DNA of 64,000 nt from Ciona savignyi (Eukaryota; Chordata; Ascidiacea; Phlebobranchia; Cionidae), in NCBI GenBank assembly GCA_000149265.1, contig CH003046.1, forward strand, positions 1,891,171 to 1,955,170, written 5' to 3'. Of the stretch, positions 45,766 to 63,992 are shown in pieces (position 1 is the stretch's first letter; every line of letters starts with the position of its first letter). The notes under the pieces were generated by a model. That model worked only from the letters and a program-made list of their open reading frames with translations, made no database searches and was not told the DNA's origin. Both the position numbers and the translations under genes were made by a program.

Positions 45766-46135
45766 CCCGTATGAAAAGTACGTCAATTTTCGCCGAGATC
45801 TCGAGTGTGCACGCGCCAAATATTTAAGTGTGCAGTGTGCAAACGTCCCAAATTGCACACTTCAAGTGTGAATACAATTTCCATTTCCTTACTATTTTAC
45901 CAAAATCTTAAACAAACATATTATTCTATCCTAAATCTATCGTGATCGTCAGCTAACATATCTATCTACATAACATAGGGTCGACTACGTAACAAAAAAG
46001 GACTGACAGTAAATTAGCCGAGGTTCAGAGGTAGGTTTACAGTAAATTACCCAAGGTCCAGAGGTAGGTTTACAAGTGTGCAAAGACGCAGGGAAAAAAA
46101 TCTCGAGTGTGCAGCTGACGTACTTTCCATACTGA
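45766..46135. mobile_element. MITE of 370 bp with 8-bp target duplication
   Basis: Terminal inverted repeats CCCGTATGAAAAGTACGTCA and the complement of TGACGTACTTTCCATACTGA agree at 16 of 20 positions. Both sides are flanked by ATTATTTT (45758-45765 and 46136-46143). CTCGAGTGTGCA occurs just inside both ends. Two copies of a ~34-bp unit with AGAGGTAGGTTTACA lie at about 46008-46075. No coding frame. Confidence 0.7.
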
Positions 46136-46492
46136 ATTATTTTAATAAACAGTTTTTCCCCTCCCTCTTGGAGTGCTTGGATCGCTAACTATATTTCGTA
46201 ATTACAAAAGCCATGATATTAATGCTAGGGTTGGTGTTAAAGTTAGTTCTGGGATTGAGATTAGTGTTTGGGACAGGGTTAGAATTTTTTTCCATAGCAA
46301 TCTAAGTGATCCAAGCGGTCCTGTAGTATTTAGAGGCACCCCTCTTTCCTTCCTTTGAATGCTGTCCAATATGTAAAGTATCAATGGTATCCACCCTAAA
46401 TCACAAACTTGTATATTATTGTCTTTCAGAATATGACCAGGTATTTTTGATAGTTTGTTGTAGTATAAGCTAAAGTTCATGTGCATGCAATC

Positions 46493-48751
46493 ATGGATTC
46501 TGTGTTTTGTTTTGAAGTCGCTGTGGATTGTTTAGCTCTACGGAAGAGAGTGAAATGTCATCTTCCATATATTGCAGTTGCCTTTCTCGATTTTCCAACC
46601 ATTTTACTTCACATGGAGCCACCGGAAAAACACTCAAGGAATAATCTGTATAATTTTACAAAAGGAAAGTCTTGCTTGTTTAAAATGAGTCCCACTGAAA
46701 TGTACGAAAAACTAACGAAAACCCCCATATATGTGGTAGTGCTTGACAAAGGGGTGACTGAGCAGAAATGTATCGGTTCAAGCTCAATCGAAATGAAGCA
46801 AACAGTAAAACGTATCGTGTCCGATCTGCAGACTAATGGACTTCACCAGGTTAGTTGTCATGGGGAAACTTTAGCATTGCCAATCATTAATTTTGCACAT
46901 GCTAATGTTGGTTGTTTAAAAATGGCTTACAAGTTAACCAGTCTTGGTCATTCGATGTTGTCTCATCTTCCTTCGGTTCCTACAAGCTCAAATATACCCA
47001 GTCAAAAATCCAACATTAATATAAAAAGTGTTGATGCTATTTCAGCATTGACATCTATTGAAAATGTTATCACACCACCCCCGCTCTTTTATACAGCCTC
47101 AAATGAGATTAACACTGAAGCTGAGTCAAAGGACGCAAAGTCTGATTCACATAATAAAGGTGGTACCAACACCACCACTGCTGTTCCAGCTCAAACTCCA
47201 TCGCATTTACCATTGGAGCAAGATTCTAATGCATTACCTAAAGGATCAATAAAGGATTCAAAGCCTAAAGGAAAGTTTATTTCAATACAAGTGGATGCAG
47301 ATAAAAGAACTGAAGCAACACAAACAGAATCAAAGTCTTTAAGTCAGTATCCAATTCTGAGTGCTTTGGTTAAAGAAGTTTTGCAATTAAGTATTGCGAG
47401 GGATGGTAGTTTTAACTTAGAAAACACACTAGAAAATATTGAATCTAAAAAAGAGATTCAAAAAGAAAGCTCAAAAGTTGTTAAATCACCAGCAAGATTG
47501 ACTCAAACTAAGAGTATTGGTGTTGCCAAATCTACCTCCAAACCAACACAGAAACATTATCCGCTGCAATATGGATTAACTAAGTCATTAAGGTTGCGGA
47601 TGGCTCTTGTGGCTGAGCAGGAACAAACGATCACAGCCACAAAAGCACCTAGGACTCTACATAGTAGGATCGGGAAAAAGCGAACTAAATCTGTACTTAG
47701 CAAAACCAAGAAAAAGAGCAGTCCAAAAGGGAAGAGAGCCACAGCTATAATTGATAGAGAGTTAACTCCCGAACCCGAAATAGCTGAAGTCTTTGATGAT
47801 GATCCATCATTTTTGTCCAATGCAGATTCATCCAGCAGGGAAGATGGAAAATCACAGCATGTTGGACTCGGATTAGAAGATCTGGTGATTGTTCGTGATA
47901 TTTCATCACCAAGAGCACAAAGCAGACAGAGTATTGAAATCCGACTTCCGAGTGTCCCTAAAGATGAACAGGCTACTTCCGGAAACTACAACTACTCCGA
48001 TGACTTTGACGATGAAAAATCATGGTCTTACGAGAGAACCACATCGGTTTTGACAACTTTTGAGATCTCACCACAACCCACAGTGTTGGATCCAGTCAGT
48101 GAAGCTGAGAACACAACACATGAAGTTTCAAATCTACTAACAGTTGATGTGTCTCCCCAACATACAATTTCAGATGTTTCTCCAAGCGCTGCTTTTGCGA
48201 CTCCAAGAGAAACCACAATGGAAGACCTACATGAGTCCATTACCTCACCCCAATTCGCAACTTTTAAAATTCAAGATGGAAAATCTAAAAACTTGAAGTA
48301 CGATAATGATTCTTCTCAAAGTTCAGGGCACAATTCACCTCACCAAGAATCAAAATCTGTGATTGAGGAAGATTCCAAACCCACCGACGATTCTGCATCT
48401 CACGCGACCACTCTGTTCATGAACAACCTCCCTGTTCCTGCTCCTTCATCCGACTCCCCAGTGATCCGATCCCTCGCATCGGAACCACGGATCAGGCCAC
48501 ATCCTCCCAGTAGATCCCATTCTCTTTCTCACGAAAAACTTCACCGGAAATACCGAATGAGCACGGAAAGTTCATTCCAAATCTCAGAACCAAGTGACAT
48601 CCGGACTTCAGAGCTTGGTGATATCAAAACATCCGACATCATGAGCGAGCTAAACACCTCAACCGAAAACGCAACCCCAAATTTAAGTGGGGTTTTGGAA
48701 CGTAAAGTTTCTTTTCCAAAACTTGATATGTCAATGTCATCCTTCAAATAA
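46493..48751 (+). CDS. MAP10: MAP10-like microtubule-associated protein, single exon, 752 residues
   Basis: The N-terminal ~170 residues resemble the conserved head of MAP10 (KIAA1383): FCFEVAVDCLALRKR, IAVAFLDFPTILLH, TKGKSCLFKM, TPIYVVVLDKG. The human gene is also intronless, as here. The remainder is a long disordered Ser/Thr/Pro/Lys-rich tail with a basic block (KKRTKSVLSKTKKKSSPKGK) suited to binding microtubules, an acidic NYNYSDDFDDEKS motif, and LC8-like IQV (265-267) and TQT (276-278). The start is the ATG at 46493. MAP10 binds and stabilises microtubules in dividing cells; that role is inferred from family. Length is below the ~900 of the human protein. Confidence 0.7.
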   Translation: MDSVFCFEVAVDCLALRKRVKCHLPYIAVAFLDFPTILLHMEPPEKHSRNNLYNFTKGKSCLFKMSPTEMYEKLTKTPIYVVVLDKGVTEQKCIGSSSIEMKQTVKRIVSDLQTNGLHQVSCHGETLALPIINFAHANVGCLKMAYKLTSLGHSMLSHLPSVPTSSNIPSQKSNINIKSVDAISALTSIENVITPPPLFYTASNEINTEAESKDAKSDSHNKGGTNTTTAVPAQTPSHLPLEQDSNALPKGSIKDSKPKGKFISIQVDADKRTEATQTESKSLSQYPILSALVKEVLQLSIARDGSFNLENTLENIESKKEIQKESSKVVKSPARLTQTKSIGVAKSTSKPTQKHYPLQYGLTKSLRLRMALVAEQEQTITATKAPRTLHSRIGKKRTKSVLSKTKKKSSPKGKRATAIIDRELTPEPEIAEVFDDDPSFLSNADSSSREDGKSQHVGLGLEDLVIVRDISSPRAQSRQSIEIRLPSVPKDEQATSGNYNYSDDFDDEKSWSYERTTSVLTTFEISPQPTVLDPVSEAENTTHEVSNLLTVDVSPQHTISDVSPSAAFATPRETTMEDLHESITSPQFATFKIQDGKSKNLKYDNDSSQSSGHNSPHQESKSVIEEDSKPTDDSASHATTLFMNNLPVPAPSSDSPVIRSLASEPRIRPHPPSRSHSLSHEKLHRKYRMSTESSFQISEPSDIRTSELGDIKTSDIMSELNTSTENATPNLSGVLERKVSFPKLDMSMSSFK

Positions 48752-48782
48752 AATTTGAATATAAAAATCTTAATGTTTGTCT

Positions 48783-48788
48783 AATAAA
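48783..48788 (+). terminator. Poly(A) signal of the MAP10-like gene
   Basis: AATAAA 32 bases after the stop codon, so the 3' UTR is very short. The next gene's leader acceptor is only about 255 bases further. Confidence 0.6.
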
Positions 48789-49023
48789 ATTAGTACATTG
48801 TTTATTGTTTAAAAGTTAAACAATATGTTTTTTGTCTTTTTGTAGTGAATATACCATGCTAAATTACATGTTGGATGTATACCACATATGGCTGCGATTT
48901 TGATGTGTTTTACTTTAAATTTGAATGCCGGTATCGGTATGTTGTACTTTTAAGTACTGGTAGTTTGTAAAATCTATGTAATTTATGTTGTTAATTTTTT
49001 ATTACCATTTTATATCAAATATA

Positions 49024-49043
49024 TTTTCTTTTATTATTTTTAG
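49024..49043 (+). promoter_or_regulatory. Strong splice acceptor just upstream of the HHIPL1-like start codon
   Basis: TTTTCTTTTATTATTTTTAG ends 23 bases before the ATG. It could be the 3' splice site of an upstream UTR intron or a spliced-leader trans-splice site. The short gap to the MAP10-like gene makes the second reading attractive. Confidence 0.4.
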
Positions 49044-49066
49044 ATGTAAATAATAGAGAGTGTAAA

Positions 49067-55705
<6,639 letters not shown>

Positions 55706-56310
55706 AATGAAAATGCGTTGAAAGAAAAGCTTCGATATCATATATACATTCTACACACGCTGTGTAAAATTGCTTGCTCATCATGGAAGGTCTTTATTGC
55801 ATAATTTTTCTTCGTAACTAGAAGTTTATTTTTGAGGTAATTAGTCTTGGAATAAAGCGTTTATAAAAGAATACTTTTTGCAGCCATATCTGAGATTTGC
55901 CTTTTTTACAATATTCACATGAAATGTTCAAGCAACTGTCTTTAGGCCGTATTTTTCTGTTTCTGTACTAATGCCAATAATGTAAACATTTTTGTCGGTT
56001 TTACCTTTTAAAGATCTTCGCAATTTTTGTACTCATTGCTTTTATATATTGTCACTTCCTGCCTTTTTTGCAGTAAACCTCCAAACCGTTTTTTTTCCTG
56101 AATGCCAAGTTTAACCAATCATGACATACTGTTGTTTATTGCATCTATATATATTTACCTCAGTATATTTTAAGCAATGATTGAAAGTTCCAGTATTACA
56201 ATTCTCACGATATTACCATACCGCTTTTTGCTTGCACTAATCAACTCTATACCTAACAGGTTGTAGGACATTCAAATATACCTAACAGGTTGTAGGACGT
56301 CAAAAAAACT
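55706..56310. other. Intergenic between HHIPL1-like and GINS1
   Basis: The HHIPL1 poly(A) signal AATAAA is at 55851-55856. Just before GINS1, a 21-base sequence (ATACCTAACAGGTTGTAGGA plus C) occurs twice, at 56249-56269 and 56278-56298, 29 bases apart; it could be a duplicated promoter element. No other gene was seen. Confidence 0.6.
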
Positions 56311-57926
56311 ATGTTTGGCGAAAAAGCATTGGAGCTTATTCGGGAATTGCATAGGAATCGTGAAGGAACGTTGGCTCCATATAATGTAAGTTGACAAGTT
56401 ACGATCAAGACGATTTTCTAACATGAATATTCGCAGGAAGATGGCGTCCGACAGGTGCTGGAGGAAATGCAAGCTTTGTACGAAGCCAACCAGCAGGACG
56501 TGTACGTAACTTCCTTTGAGTGACCACTAGTCAAAGTTGTCGTCAACCCATGGATTGCCCAATATGACACAAATGACGCAGATCTCTTAAAAAATAAATC
56601 TGATCTTTCCAATTATAATGAGTAAACTCAGTAAATTAATTCGGCATAATGTCCTTCAGAGATTTTTCGTTAATTAAACGTAATCGTAATTTTCGACATT
56701 TTTGTCACCACCGCATTTCCATCGTCGACATCGAACTTGTTTATGATTTTAGTTCCGTTATAGTCGTTCACCTCACCTATCACAGGTCCCAACTTGTACA
56801 GAACGAGTCCGACCAGACGTCGCTCACAGCCGTGCAAATAAGGCATGACAGTCTGCAAAGAAATAAACGTTGCTTACTAGCCTATCTGTAAGTAGCCCTT
56901 TAAATATCTAGCAACGGATTCACAATGGTTGTCTTCTGCACTTAAGTGATGTTCTTTCAGATATAACCGCTTGCAAAAAATCCGAGAGTTACGGTGGGAG
57001 TTTGGAAGTGTGTTGCCAGCAAATGTTCGGAGTAACATGTCCCCGAAAGAGGTTGGTTCACTTATTAATTAATTGTAACGTGATTTTAACTTGTTTGCTT
57101 CTGCGTTCCAGATGGAGTGGTTTTCCAAGTACAACCGTACACTCGCTAACTATATGAGGTCTCTTGGAAACGGCGGCCTCGATCTTACACAGGTATGTTC
57201 TGCTGACCACAATAATATTATCCGACCGGTTAGTCTGGCGGTTAAGTGCGACGCCTTTCAACCGAAAGGTCGCAGGTTCAAAACTAGTCGCTACCGAGTC
57301 GGTCGTTGCTTGGGCAAGGCACTTAACGGACATTGCCTGAACCCAGCGGTTTAATGGGTTCTACTAAATTGATGGAACGTGTCTATCATATATATATACA
57401 ACACACAGAAATAGCTCCGTTAACCCGACGGATCTGACGATTTCCCGTGTGTTAACCCTCTTGGTTTTCCCATTCGAGAGGATAAGCATATCATATATAT
57501 ATACAACACACAGAAATAGCTCCGTTAACCCGACGGATCTGACGATTTCCCGTGTGTTAACCCTCTTGGTTTTCCCATTCGAGAGGATAAGCATGTATAA
57601 TCCTATCCTATAACAAAATAATATGGCACCAAACGTTCACGAGACCGATTGACATACCACACACCATTTAAAAAACCTAGTAACGACCTAACGAAAAATG
57701 TTCTTTTTGAGTGACAAAATATTGAATAATGAATACAAACCAACCTTCACAGGACATGCAACCTCCCCAAAACGTCCACATCGAAGTCCGCTGTGTGGAA
57801 GACCGAGGGGAGTTGGAATTGGACGACGGATCGAAAATATTACTCAAGAAAAACTCCATGCATTTTCTACCTCGTTCGCAATGTGAACACCTCATTCGAC
57901 AAGGCGTATTGAAACAAGTTACTTAG
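56311..57926 (+). CDS. GINS1: GINS complex subunit PSF1
   Basis: Exons: 56311-56385, 56437-56501, 56786-56887, 56961-57051, 57112-57192, 57753-57926, giving 195 residues against 196 in human. Family motifs are [87 protein letters not shown] and the C-terminal B domain with [28 protein letters not shown]1 joins SLD5, PSF2 and PSF3 in GINS, part of the replicative CMG helicase in the nucleus. The exon 2/3 junction has an alternative (56505 to 56802) giving 191 residues; the version listed matches the human length better. The last intron contains a SINE. The gene ends 170 bases from the convergent kinase gene. Confidence 0.93.
57225..57612 (+). repeat. tRNA-derived SINE in GINS1 intron 5 with a duplicated 3' end
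   Basis: Starts CCGACCGGTTAGTCTGGCGG with tRNA-like boxes. The 3' part (ATCATATATATACAACACAC to GAGGATAAGCAT) occurs twice in tandem, about 57387-57489 and 57490-57595, nearly identical. It ends TATCCTATCC. Confidence 0.8.
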
Positions 57927-57938
57927 CTTTTCTACATA

Positions 57939-57944
57939 TTTATT
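57939..57944 (-). terminator. Possible poly(A) signal of protein kinase D
   Basis: AATAAA on the minus strand, 153 bases beyond the kinase stop and only 13 bases past the GINS1 stop on the other strand. If used, the 3' ends of the two transcripts overlap. Confidence 0.4.
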
Positions 57945-58096
57945 GGCCACCCGATAAGGCACACGCGGTAGTGGTTAGTTCGTCATTATACATTGCACGG
58001 AAACCCCCGGACACTATACTGCATGGCAGGTTATCTATAATTTTACAAACAGTGATAAGGCACGTGATCGCGTGGGATCGTCCAGCAGCAGCATAA

Positions 58097-61000
58097 TCAC
58101 ATATTTTCATGTTCTCTCTGGTACGCACTCCAACGGTCGTCATCGCTTTCGTGCGTCAGATACCGTTTGCCAACCACCTGTTCAAGCTGCCTGAGATCCT
58201 GCCAGCACTGGTAATCCTGCGGAATCGTGGATATTAGAACGAATGCGCTTTTCTTTTGGGGAAAAAACTATACCTGAAGCCATATATGACTGAGCGCTTT
58301 GTCCACCGACGGTCGTTTACGCTTTTTAACTTGGAGTAAGGAACCGATGAGATCAACAGCTGGAATAAGCATGGTTTCGTCATCTTTATAAATTGTTTCA
58401 TACTTCGATAGAAAATAAATTTTATTTGTTTTGTCAATTTGTTATTTGTCTTATTGTCCAAGCGAAATAAGCGAACGCGGTAATACTGTACTGAGAATGC
58501 ATTCGCAAGCTCGTTGTTTGCCACTCACAATCGTGACTGATTCCACTCCATGGGTGGGCCGGGTACATGAAAGCAGCGTTTTGTATTTGCTGGTTGATAT
58601 CCTCGTCTTCATTGAACGGGAAAGTCCCCGACAAGCTGACGTAGATGATCACGCCAACCGACCACATGTCAAGTGATCGGTTGTAACACTAAAAATGAGA
58701 ATCCACATTTAAAACTTGTAGGGAATAGTGGTTGTATGTGTATTACCTCCTTCCGCAGCACTTCAGGCGCCAGGTAAGCAGGTGTCCCGACTACCGATCT
58801 GCGGAACGACTTCTGCCCGATAATCCTCGCGAAACCGAAATCGCACAGTTTTAACTGCGAAGGGAATATCTGGTTTGTACTGGGCTCAAAGCGGTTTCAG
58901 CAAACCGCCGCATCATAAGACTCCATTTACGAGACAATAATCAAGGAAATTAAATGGCGGTTATGGAATGAGGCTATTCACCTGCGGGAATGCGTCGTCG
59001 CTCGAAAGAAGAACGTTTTCCGGCTTGAGATCGCAGTGCACGATATTTTGCTTGTGCAAGTAGCGAAGTGCAATAAGAATCTGCGGCGAGTGATGTTGGA
59101 TCAATTTAAAATTAAAACGTGCGAATCTTGTTGAATTGCATTGCGCAAATCGCGGCTTAACAAAAGCATCTTACTTGTGAGATTAGAAACTTCGTGATGC
59201 GTTCCGGCAGCCGCCCTTTCTCGCTGGACAAAATCATTTCGAGCATATCACCGCGTAGTTTCTCCATAACAACAAACACTTGCTCCGGCGTCTCGAACAT
59301 ATTGAACAACTTGACTATGCCGGGATGATCTAACCACTGAAACACAGCGTTATTAGTTCGAAGTTTTTTAAGAGCCTTTCAATGAAATCGATGGTGATGA
59401 TAATAAAGTTGTGATCGACGCCAAACGTAACCAATTATGCAAAAATAAATACGTTAGTTTGACGAGGTCCAAAATACCTTTTTGCGTGTAATTATTTTCC
59501 ATGTGAAACAAATAGCCATATGACATTATCGCATCTTTATTACGGTATACATTTGAAATACTTAAAAAAATGGTTAGGGTATAATAAAACATCCTTACTG
59601 CATGAAATGCACCAACCACCATGGCTGTCAAAAATCATACAAATAATTTTCCAACCTCTAAGATCTGCACTTCGTGTCGAAGTTGACTTTCCTCCTTGTG
59701 TTGGAAGCGAAGTTTGTCCACCACCTTGATAGCTACGTCAAAGCCTCGCTTTCGGTGCTTCCCCCCGTACACTGTACCAAACTGCCCCGAGCCGAGAACT
59801 TCGTCCGGGAACACTTGGTAAATCTGTTCGATTGAATAATCAATGTAAGTCGCAAATTAAAAGAATTGATTATGTTCACGTGAACTATGGTAATCGATCT
59901 TGCCTTTCCCACTGCGTATTCTCAAGAGTTTCATCAATTTTATTAAAAGTTACGATCTCCGTTAAAAAGTACTGCAACATGTATATATGTACACATTCTT
60001 CCTGTCTCGATTACTTACTTGGCTAATATCGGTGGCTTTCGAATCTTCTGGGTCTTTTGTTAATGAGATCATTACTGAGACTTCTGCGGGTACATAAAAA
60101 AAAACGAAAGATAGAAATCGGCTGATTTTTGGGGATAATAAAAACTTACTCCTTTTCACTCCGCTGGTGGAGTCCTGCTTCCTATCTACAGGAGTCAACG
60201 CTTGGTAGACCTGAGTGTGCCAGTCCACCACATTTTCCGACCTGTGTATGTTCATCTATTGATACGTTTTCGCCATTAAAGCATGTATATATGCGCGTAT
60301 TTGCATTGATAAGCAATCAAAATCGGCACTCGCAGTTTTGAAGGTCCATTAGTATCGAATAATTGACATTAACATTATGTTTAATGTCCGTATATTAGGT
60401 TTGATGACATATCAATCATATTTATTACCAGTCTAAATTTGATTTCGCACATATAATGGCATAGTGTAATTTATGCACACACGGTAACGGCTAAACGATA
60501 AGATTAGAATAATGCATGGCGTACCTAACGAGGCCATATTGCTATTACAATGGAATTTAGATAATATACGGCGCACGTGGTTGATTTGGTTAAGCGTACC
60601 TTAAGACAAAAACTGGATATCATAAACCTATGGGTCCAAATGCTTCCTTATTGTTGACCATTTACATTCTCAGTCCGTGTGTCATTTTAACCGACATTTG
60701 TATGATTTAAGGGAACATCGGTAAGTACGCTGCGCTACTTCATAAATCACTTTGAGTGACGTCGCCTTAAACGTGGTTGTCGATGTTCATTGTCCATAGT
60801 CTGCGCAGCAACAAATATCTTGGTCTATTTGTTGCGGTGGTAGGTTTCATAAATTATTTATGACTTACATTTCGCCGGAATCATCGCTCACAAGAAGTTC
60901 CAAGCCCGAGGTTAAAATTTTAAAGAAGTGCAAGGGCTCGCCAGGAAGAAGTCGGGTGACCATCAGAATGCTTAGAATGTCACTCAGTTCAATTTCCTGC

Positions 61001-63992
61001 ATGAGATATTTGTTTGGTGGTTTACATGGTAGGGTATCGGAGCGCCACCCAAAATGTTGTGGCATCGAAACTACTGGCTATTGCCAGTTGTGTCCTTGGG
61101 CGCACTTACCGGACAATACTGGAACCCAGTGGAATAATGGTTTGAACACCTGTAGCAATGTCGCTATTCAATAATACGCCAACACATTGCCACAGCTCTG
61201 GTAAACCGAAGATGGGTACCACGCCCTTCGTCCCACGCAGATAAACAGGAGTATTCTATTCTATCCGAACACTAATAATTATGGGCGAGACAATAGACTC
61301 GCAAACATTGGGCCAACGGTTGCATCATCTACCTATTGTAGATAGCCTGTCCACATTATGATTGGAATGGCGATGTAAGGTGTATTCAAATTACAAACAC
61401 TGTTCACGACTACACACCGTCGCGCATTCCATGAAAATCAAAAACTGACAACCACCAAAGCATGACGTGTTACCCAGCAATTTTCATGTGGCAGACGACG
61501 TACAAGTCATTCAGCCGTGTCGTCAGCGGCCAGGTATGCCCGGGTTGCGTTTACACACGCTCGCTATTGATTCCTTAAGTCAACACAGCACTACGGTTTT
61601 CCTCCGTTGCTATTAATAATCGCACAGGGACTTTTTATGGGTAGAAACGGGGAAAACAGCATCAAGAACGTGGTTAAGACAGATCACCGAAGACTTACCT
61701 TGAAATAATTCGCTCCAGTCTCAGATCTGTACAACGTGATGGATTTCGAGTCAAGTCTCCAATAATGTCGCCTCCTCTGAAATAGAATATTATAACTAAC
61801 CATTCGAGAAACACAACAAAATAACACAGCACTACGAAGTCATGGCATAGAAAATATTGCTGAGGGTTAAATTGATGGGTTTAAAGTTTGTACAGAATAT
61901 TGTGGTGGTTGATATATATCAATAGACTGTTACCACTGAGTCCTTGTTTGTGAAGTGAATCAGCCAGCCTTCTTTGAGCACAGTGCTCGAACGCTTCTTG
62001 GTTTGTTTTATCGACTGCACAACACGCATGAGGGGAATGTTCGGGGCGTCCGAGCTGGAAATGTAAAGAGATGCTGGTCCACAATATGAATGTGCCTGAA
62101 GGGCGTGTTTTACTGTGCGTGGGCGGAGCGCGGCAATGTGAATTAAAGGCATTTCTTGGTCGTCGCACAAATGTTACAACTTCCCCGAACGTTCTACTGA
62201 ACTACCACTTCGTTCAAATTTGTTTCCATTGAAATATGGTTCAGATAAGTGGTAAACTAAGGCTAAAGCAATGTATATATAGAGACATTGACAGTAATAA
62301 ATGCTTAGATGACTGTAAACACATAATTGATGATTCAAGTAATATTTTGATAAAGTATTAACCTAAAATTCATGAAATGCAAGATCTTAATCAACTAGAT
62401 CACGGATACGTGATAATAGACAATCGCTTTTAATGAAGATACGCATGGAGAATACAGAATAAGGCATTATGATACGTTACCTCTCCACGGCCATGCTATT
62501 TTCCGTGGATTCGTCTTCTTCCACGGGTGCGCTGGGAGTGGGAGGATCAAATGGATCGGATGTGTCCATCCCGTCATCACTATCCACGATGTCATCCGCG
62601 TCCGTCTCGGAATCTGCGGAGCAAGATCATCATCATCAGTGTAGATATCGATGGTACAATACGACGTCCGCGGTAAAATGGCGGTATTTGCAATCAAAGC
62701 TTATGCTGAAACCCGTGTTTTGAGTGTTTGTTACCCAATATTTACATAACAATTGAAGAGCCAGTATTTAAATTGTTACTGAGAACAACTTACTATTGTT
62801 GAAGTGACGGTAAGGGATTATTACCCATATCTAACATCACATTACTGTGAAGTAACATCACATGTGGCCATGTTAATCAATTTTGGAGAGTATCTATCTC
62901 GATTTTGGATTGGAGGATAATCCGCTTCTAAACAGATTTGACATATGGAGCAAGGTAAAGTCTGGTCATCTTTCGTCGATAACTTTCATTTGGGACAAGA
63001 GTAGCTCGGTATGTGAAAATATTATTACCGGAAAAGTGCGTACGTTAAGCACATTTCCTTATTGCGTTATAGCACTGGTTATAAATCAAAAGGTATATCG
63101 ATCTGAGGATTCGTGCAGCGTCGGATTATAACGAAAGAAATGCCATTGCGTTCTGAAAGACATTGGCCGAGGATTAACAGACGTAATGTATTGCCCTTAA
63201 TGAACGTGGTGTTTTGCGGGGTAGTGTTAGACTGACATGACCTCATTGTGATAATAAATTAAGCGCGCGAATGTCATTTGGTCGTGTGTGTTCCACTCGA
63301 ATTAAGTGGGCGTTGTTTTGAAGGTTTCGAAGCATGAACGATGCGGGGTATAACAATGTTTAGATCTTGTTGAATCGTAACTAAACACAATATTATATTT
63401 ACTTGTGATAATACGGGCTATGATTTTATGTTTGAATGCAGTCGTAAAAAACACTGTATTTTGTTAAAAAACCATCATAAACACCATACAGCGTATGAGA
63501 GTTACACCGCCAATAATCTAAATACTAAGGGTGGTTGTAGAACAATACCTTTCCTTAGCACAGCTATCCGCTGCGGTTAAGCCTTATGCAGCAGGCATCC
63601 CTGAAAGTGATTGCAGTAGCGACCTTATTAAATATCAGTTCGCTCGATCGGCTCTTCAGATATTAATGCGGAATTATCAAAAAACATTCGCGGCTTCTAA
63701 TAATCCCCAGTAATTATAGTGGCATGTCGTGGGGAATTCTCTTGTACTACTTCGTAGAACACGAACCAGTGTTTGTTTTGTTATTGACCCAATCTTAATT
63801 GTAACCATGACGTGTTAAAACAAGTAAACGACTGTTTTATGCTCTTTGTAGGTATGTCATTTAAGTATGTGCGGGTATGTGCTATTTTGAATGTCATATT
63901 ATATGCATACCGGTACTTACTTTTTGTTTCTTCTTCGGGACAATTAGCAGGAACGTCGTTTTTACATCGTTTATGGCAGTTAAATTTGCAAT
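58097..63992 (-). CDS. PRKD: Protein kinase D, 5' part beyond the window
   Basis: Fourteen exons, 5' to 3' on the minus strand: 63992-63921, 62613-62481, 62054-61934, 61776-61699, 60996-60869, 60241-60150, 60083-60019, 59823-59656, 59336-59175, 59080-58982, 58854-58747, 58688-58529, 58359-58274, 58216-58097; phases agree throughout. First comes the end of a C1 domain ([17 protein letters not shown]), then an acidic linker, then a PH domain ([36 protein letters not shown]). The kinase domain has [36 protein letters not shown], the activation loop [17 protein letters not shown] with both regulatory serines, and [20 protein letters not shown]. The C-terminus ([17 protein letters not shown]) lacks the PDZ-binding end of human PRKD1. 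A diacylglycerol- and PKC-activated Ser/Thr kinase by family. A hidden exon between 62614 and 63920 cannot be excluded. Confidence 0.92.
61010..61265 (+). repeat. Diverged SINE in a kinase intron
   Basis: The TGTGTCCTTGGGCGCACTTA block, ACACATTGCCACAGCTCTGG and a final TATTCTATTCTATCC correspond to the SINE body and tail. It lies in the PH-domain intron between 60996 and 61699, opposite to the gene. Confidence 0.55.
62614..63920. other. Kinase intron with an unassigned plus-strand frame
   Basis: A 60-codon plus-strand frame at 63531-63713 ([20 protein letters not shown]) has protein-like composition, but no splice partner or family was recognised. A second frame at 62883-63131 is weaker. No other feature was seen. 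Confidence 0.3.

Noticed and set aside
46481-46492. Upstream extension of the MAP10-like frame
   Set aside because: It begins with GTG; the first ATG at 46493 gives the expected N-terminus.
57364-57594. Minus-strand frame with an internal protein repeat
   Set aside because: The repeat is only the tandem doubling of the SINE tail.
63531-63713. Plus-strand frame of 60 codons in the kinase intron
   Set aside because: No family match or splice partner; kept only as a remark on the intron.
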